Shown piece by piece: positions 6,547 through 9,764 of a stretch of DNA of 9,764 nucleotides. The notes beneath the pieces were generated by a model, which saw only the letters and a program-made list of their open reading frames with translations, was not told the DNA's origin and searched no databases. This DNA is from an uncultured Acetatifactor sp. (GTDB lineage: Bacteria; Bacillota; Clostridia; Lachnospirales; Lachnospiraceae). The position numbers were made by a program, and so were the translations under genes. Location: positions 11,105 to 20,868 of the forward strand of contig CAJUQT010000060.1 of the NCBI GenBank assembly GCA_910588225.1, written 5' to 3'. The first letter of the stretch is position 1. Each line of letters starts with the position of its first letter.

Positions 6547-7401
6547 TTTCCATGGAAAAACCCCGTCCCCGCACTTCGCTCACTCTGCTGACAACCATGA
6601 AACTGACCGGGTCAATGCCGCGGACGATTTTTTCAAGTTTATAAAGCTCCCTGTTGGAAATAACCGTAAAAACATCTTCGTTTTATCGTGCAGATAGCCG
6701 CCCTCCGCATCCAGCAAGGTCACGCCTCTGTCCATTTCCTTCAGAATGGCATCCCGTATCTGCGCCGAGCGGTCACTGACAATCTTCACTTCCGTCCGTG
6801 TGGTTCCCAGCATCATGGTTTTGTCCAGCGCAACAGCCGAAATCAGCACGAATAAGATACTGTATAGAACATTTTCTGTCTCATGCAGCGGCGCCTGCAG
6901 CAGCAAAATAGTCACGTCAAATACATACAGGCTCACCGAGACGGGAATCCTCAGATACTTGTACAGAACCAGCGGCGGAATATCCATACCGCCGGTGGAT
7001 GCCCCCGTGCGAATCACTATTCCCATGGAAGCGCCCACTCCCAGCCCCGCGAACAAAGTACAAAGCAGAATATCATCTGTCAGGACAAAATCCCCCAATA
7101 TCCTGTCAAACACTTCCAGTGCCGCCGGTATCAGAAAAGTACTGGCCAGCGTATTCACCACGAAAGCCCTGCCCAATGTGAAAAGTCCCAGAATCAGCAT
7201 CCCCACATTTACCAGGAACAATACCCCCGCCACAGACAGCCCTGTCATATAATGCACTGCAAGTGCAATGCCGGTTCCCCCTCCGCTGGCCAGGTTCGCC
7301 GGAAGCAAAAAAAGCTTCACTGTAAGCGCATATAGAATATTTCCCAGCAAAATGGCGATAATGTTCCGCCATGTCCAGTTTAACTTTTCGTACCCGCTCA
7401 T
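6533..7401 (-). CDS. YitT family membrane protein (DUF161 plus DUF2179), frameshifted near the 3' end
   Basis: A membrane protein of unknown function, with about five transmembrane helices in the first 190 residues and a cytoplasmic DUF2179 domain. Typical stretches are FLLPANLASGGGTGIA and IRTGASTGGMDIPPLV. The frame from ATG 7401 runs normally to KTKMFL, then reads RLFPTGSF and stops at 6580. The neighbouring frame after the T5 tract (plus-strand A5, 6668-6672) reads TVISNRELYKLEKIV, GIDPVSFMVV and VRGRGFSMEK to TAA 6533, the usual family ending. One extra T would restore a protein of about 289 residues. Its start overlaps the acetyltransferase stop (ATGA, 7401-7398). Because the upstream gene is truncated, the promoter of this unit may be missing. 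Confidence 0.88.
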
Positions 7402-7715
7402 TTCTGCTCCCTGTCAATCTCTGCCCAGTTAATTTTCCTCTCTTTATAATAGTATTCCCTGTCATGGTCGTTGATCTCCCGCATTACTCTGCAGGGATTG
7501 CCCGCCGCCACCACATTGGCAGGAATATCTTTTGTCACAATACTTCCGGCCCCGATCACTGTGTTGTCACCGATGGTAACTCCCGGCATAATGATGGCCC
7601 CGGCCCCGATCCAGCAGTTTCTTCCTATATGAACCGGCATATTGTACTGATATACCTGCTCCCGAAGCTCCGGCCAGACAGGATGTCCCGCTGTTGCAAT
7701 CGTCACATTGGGGCC
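7398..7715 (-). pseudogene. Sugar O-acetyltransferase (LacA/Maa type), 5'-truncated
   Basis: C-terminal half of a left-handed parallel beta-helix acetyltransferase that moves acetyl from acetyl-CoA to a sugar hydroxyl. Recognisable sequence begins at GPNVTIATAGHPV, whose His corresponds to the family's catalytic histidine. Hexapeptide repeats follow (IGRNCWIGAGAIIMPGVTIGDN, written here in parts: IGRNCWIGAG, AIIMPG, VTIGDN) and the family ending AAGNPCRVMREI. About 85-100 N-terminal residues, including the maltose-acetyltransferase N-terminal domain, are absent. Residues encoded to the right of 7715 in this frame are unrelated, so the break is near 7716. The gene ends in a 4-nt overlap with YitT. 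It may be a deletion remnant or an assembly join. Confidence 0.8.
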
Positions 7716-8041
7716 GGGTATCCGCCATCCGTTCCTTCGCCTTCCTGCCTTCCGAGCTGAGAATGCGGAAGCTGGAAGAACAGGCAATGCAAATTGAAAA
7801 CGACAATGCCCAGACAGATCTGAATGCAAAAAAGCTTACCATCATCAATTCTCAGATAGATATTCTGACTGAAAAACTGGGGCTGGATATCAATAAGCCG
7901 GAAGATAAGGAAAAGGTACAGCTACTTTGCCTTCCGTTGGTCGACTATCTTGACCGCAATCCCGTCGGCAGCGTCAACGGTGTATCCTATAATCTGACCC
8001 AGGAATTGCACTTACTGGAAAACAAATCTGCAAATTCATGA
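7716..8041 (+). CDS. Unrecognised protein, probably the 3' fragment of a larger gene
   Basis: An open plus-strand frame to TGA 8041, with coding-like composition and its own terminator right after. The product is not recognised. The first part (about 7763-7870) is charged and heptad-like (MRKLEEQAMQIENDNAQTD), suggesting a coiled coil; then comes ILTEKLGLDINKPEDKEKV and a more hydrophobic end (LCLPLVDYLDRNPVGSV). No good Shine-Dalgarno precedes ATG 7763 or other in-frame starts, and the frame stays open into the acetyltransferase DNA. This suggests the true 5' end was lost at the 7716 junction. A stand-alone protein of about 92 residues from 7763 is the alternative. Confidence 0.5.
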
Positions 8042-8050
8042 TTCTAAACC

Positions 8051-8095
8051 TACATCCCGGAGGACGCCCGTACCTCCGAGATGTAAATTTTGCAT
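8051..8095 (+). terminator. Rho-independent terminator after the unrecognised plus-strand gene
   Basis: TACATC-C-CGGAGG (8051-8063) pairs with CCTCCG-A-GATGTA (8073-8085), 12 pairs with one C/A mismatch and a 9-nt loop, followed by AATTTTGCATTTTC. It begins 10 nt after the stop codon at 8041. It supports that stop as the end of a real plus-strand gene. Confidence 0.75.
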
Positions 8096-8200
8096 TTTCT
8101 TTTCATTGTGCTGCTTTATCGTGACAATTCAGACATCCCCGAACTACTATACACTATCATCGCTATCGGAATCTGCTGCCGCTCCGGCAATTTTAACTCG

Positions 8201-9235
8201 TCATTCTGCAAGCAGCTTCTGCCACCTCACATTTTCCCGCAGCCACCCACATGCCTCATCATCCCGGAAACTGTTCAACAGCTTCTCCTTCAGGTCATCA
8301 TAAAATTCAGCTCCCGGCTTTCGAAAGTCCATATGCTCATAGAGACGGGATTCCATATAATCGCCAATTGTGGGAATACTTTCCAGAAGCCGCTTTGCAA
8401 TGTCCGCCGCGGCATCTGCGTCCCCACCACTCATTGCCGGTTCCAGTTCCCACATCAGTTCGTAATACTTTCCCATTTCCAGGAGTGCCGGCAGCTGCCT
8501 CTGTATTCCGGCAAGCATCTGCATCTTTTCCGTATCTTCCTCTTCCGCCGCCAGCTGACAGATACCGTTTAAAACGATGCTCAGCCTCTGATACCCGGAA
8601 AATAGAAGCTCCTCGTAAGCCTTGTAAGCTTCCTCCCTCCGGCCTGTTCTGGCACAGATCTGCGCCTGCTTTCTCTTCTTCTCCGGATCCCGGTCTGGAA
8701 AATAAGCCAGATATTCCTCCGCCTTGCGGTGCTGCTCCTCCCTCACATAGAAATTATACAGAGAATCTGCGGCCCGGTATCTGGTTTTCTCCTCTTTGCT
8801 GTCCAGTGCCCGGACATAACAGCGAATAATCTCGTCGGTATATTTTTCCGCATCCGCTACCTTGTTCACCAGCCGGCCTGCATCCAGTACCACCGCCATA
8901 TTCAGGAGCAGTTTCTCACAGTTAGGAAACTGTTCCCATTTCTTTTTTGCCCACTGAAAAGCATCTTCATAAGGTTCCTTTTTCAGCCTGTCATTCAGCT
9001 CATAAATCAGAGCGCCTATTTCGTCCTCCGTCAGTTCCTCCCGAAAGGACAGCAACGTATCCAGTGTAATGTCGAGCAGTCTGGCAATGGGTGCCAGCAG
9101 CATGACATCTGGCAGAGAATTGCCGTTTTCCCATTTATTCACCGCAGGCGCCGTCACCCCCAGCGCCCGGGCCATTTCTTCCTGGGTCAGATTCTTTTCT
9201 TTCCTGTATTTCCGTATCACTTCACCTGGCTGCAT
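8201..9235 (-). CDS. XRE-family helix-turn-helix regulator with helical repeat tail
   Basis: A 344-residue DNA-binding protein. Residues about 5-60 form an HTH_3 domain (VIRKYRKEKNLTQEEMARAL, with VTAPAVNKWENG as recognition helix region and SLPDVMLLAPIARLLDI after it). The remaining 280 residues are almost wholly alpha-helical and rich in Glu, Lys, Leu, with TPR-like pairs (KAEEYLAYFPDRDPEKKRKQ, EEAYKAYEELLFSGY) that could bind a peptide or partner protein. The ATG at 9235 is fixed by AGGAGG (9248-9243) 7 nt upstream. A longer in-frame start at 9472 would only add translated tandem repeat. No target gene is adjacent, so self-regulation through the palindrome at 9501-9530 is the simplest inference. 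Confidence 0.88.
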   Translation of the reverse strand: MQPGEVIRKYRKEKNLTQEEMARALGVTAPAVNKWENGNSLPDVMLLAPIARLLDITLDTLLSFREELTEDEIGALIYELNDRLKKEPYEDAFQWAKKKWEQFPNCEKLLLNMAVVLDAGRLVNKVADAEKYTDEIIRCYVRALDSKEEKTRYRAADSLYNFYVREEQHRKAEEYLAYFPDRDPEKKRKQAQICARTGRREEAYKAYEELLFSGYQRLSIVLNGICQLAAEEEDTEKMQMLAGIQRQLPALLEMGKYYELMWELEPAMSGGDADAAADIAKRLLESIPTIGDYMESRLYEHMDFRKPGAEFYDDLKEKLLNSFRDDEACGWLRENVRWQKLLAE

Positions 9236-9242
9236 ATAATTA

Positions 9243-9248
9243 CCTCCT
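9243..9248 (-). promoter_or_regulatory. Ribosome binding site fixing the XRE start
   Basis: AGGAGG lies 7 nt before ATG 9235 on the minus strand. The site also encodes the last two codons (AGG AGG) of the alternative leader frame, which ends in TAA at 9242-9240. Confidence 0.85.
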
Positions 9249-9284
9249 GTTCTTCTTCCGTCCCTTCCGTGCCCACAGCAGCGC

Positions 9285-9410
9285 TTCCGCCGAACCACAT
9301 TCCCTTTTTGATTCCGCATCCACGCTTTCATTGGGTCTACATTTCTCTTTGGGATCTCCAGCCACCCTTTCATCAGATCTGCATTTCCCTCTGGAGTCCC
9401 CGGCCACATC
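9285..9410 (-). repeat. Degenerate 42-bp tandem repeat, three copies, in the XRE leader
   Basis: Three units occupy 9410-9369, 9368-9327 and 9326-9285 (minus-strand order). Units 1 and 2 match at about 29 of 42 bases; unit 3 is more diverged. In one frame they translate as DVAGDSRGKCRSDE, RVAGDPKEKCRPNE and SVDAESKRECGSAE, a 14-residue repeat with one Cys each. That frame ends at TAA 9240, just before the XRE start. No convincing start codon or Shine-Dalgarno precedes it, so coding is uncertain. Confidence 0.6.
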
Positions 9411-9500
9411 CCTGACGGTCCCCGTTGCCTCCGGTTTTCCGTGAGCACTTTTCTGGAAAGCTGGGACTCCAATTTACACGCATCGGCCTTTGCTGTCTTT

Positions 9501-9530
9501 ATAATAGAATCTAAGAGCAGATTCTATTAT
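9501..9530. promoter_or_regulatory. Perfect palindrome at the predicted XRE transcript start (candidate operator or 5' hairpin)
   Basis: ATAATAGAATCT (9501-9512) and AGATTCTATTAT (9519-9530) are perfect 12-bp arms with a 6-bp centre. They lie about 10 bp downstream of the -10 box, where bound protein would block transcription. As RNA this would form a hairpin at the extreme 5' end of the XRE mRNA. There is no U-run. Confidence 0.65.
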
Positions 9531-9539
9531 CTAAAACCT

Positions 9540-9568
9540 ATTATAGTGGATAGAACAGGATCTCACAA
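9540..9568 (-). promoter_or_regulatory. Predicted promoter of the XRE gene
   Basis: On the minus strand TTGTGA (9568-9563), a 17-bp spacer and a consensus TATAAT (9545-9540). Transcription would start near 9533, giving a leader of about 300 nt. The imperfect palindrome ACAATTGAACAGTTGT (9565-9580, one mismatched pair) overlaps the -35 box and is a second possible regulator site. Confidence 0.6.
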
Positions 9569-9580
9569 TTGAACAGTTGT

Positions 9581-9764
9581 TAAATCACAGGAAACAAAAT
9601 TAACCACCGGTTATACCCTTGCAACAGTTCCACACACAGCGGGATTGACAGAGCATATTTCCGGTTCTCACAAAAAATTTCATGCTTTCCGTATGACCCA
9701 GTAATCATAATATGAATGACTCCTATTAGGAACACTGTAATATCAAGGCTTTTCGGAGCCTACA
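9581..9764. other. Region without a recognisable gene at the right edge
   Basis: These 184 bp show no coding frame of note, no tRNA-like fold and no clear promoter. A short hairpin, AGGCT-6 nt-AGCCT (9746-9761), lies near the window end and is too weak to call. Confidence 0.5.

Noticed and set aside
7716..7829. N-terminal 38 residues of the acetyltransferase frame starting at 7829
   Set aside because: They are antisense to the plus-strand gene fragment, do not resemble the family's N-terminal domain and have no ribosome binding site.
9236..9472. Seventy-nine-residue N-terminal extension of the XRE protein
   Set aside because: A strong AGGAGG at correct spacing precedes ATG 9235, the HTH begins there, and the extension only translates the tandem repeat from a TTG without a ribosome binding site.
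9645..9650. TTGACA as a plus-strand -35 box near the right edge
   Set aside because: No acceptable -10 hexamer lies 16-18 bp downstream and no gene follows in the window.

Overview
The window reads as chromosomal DNA of a Gram-positive Firmicute, most probably a Lachnospiraceae (Clostridium cluster XIVa) bacterium. This is inferred from strong AGGAGG-type ribosome binding sites, AT-rich promoters beside moderately GC-rich genes, and the gene families present: a lipoprotein sugar-binding protein, a LacI regulator, a Psd with a GGST processing site, a YitT protein and an XRE regulator with a helical tail. No rRNA, tRNA, CRISPR array or intact insertion sequence was seen.

Layout. (1) 60-2834: a sugar ABC-transporter binding lipoprotein on the minus strand and a divergent LacI-family regulator on the plus strand, separated by a 538-bp AT-rich region with a promoter for each and several CGAAA/TTTCG half-sites. 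The binding-protein gene is split by a one-base loss in a G6 tract. (2) 2821-6420: a compact minus-strand operon transcribed as PAP2-type phosphatase, UPF0104/LPG_synthase_TM membrane protein, pssA, psd. It has a promoter and a 28-bp inverted repeat upstream and a terminator that reaches into the end of the LacI gene. Psd and PssA make phosphatidylethanolamine from CDP-diacylglycerol and serine; the two other membrane proteins plausibly supply or move lipid. (3) 6455-6546: an 18-bp perfect inverted repeat and a terminator. (4) 6533-7715: a minus-strand YitT gene (frameshifted near its 3' end) preceded, with an ATGA overlap, by an O-acetyltransferase that has lost its 5' half. (5) 7716-8085: the 3' part of an unrecognised plus-strand gene with its own terminator, abutting the acetyltransferase head to head, so one deletion or misjoin removed both 5' ends. 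(6) 8201-9580: an XRE regulator with a long leader carrying a 42-bp tandem repeat, a perfect 12-bp-arm palindrome at the predicted transcript start, and a near-consensus promoter. The last ~180 bp hold no recognisable gene.

Three of the eight recognisable protein genes are broken: two by single-base loss in homopolymers and one by truncation. Base-calling error or assembly trouble should be excluded before biology is inferred from them. The parts most worth following up are the four-gene phospholipid operon with its leader inverted repeat, the hybrid junction at about 7716, and the XRE leader.
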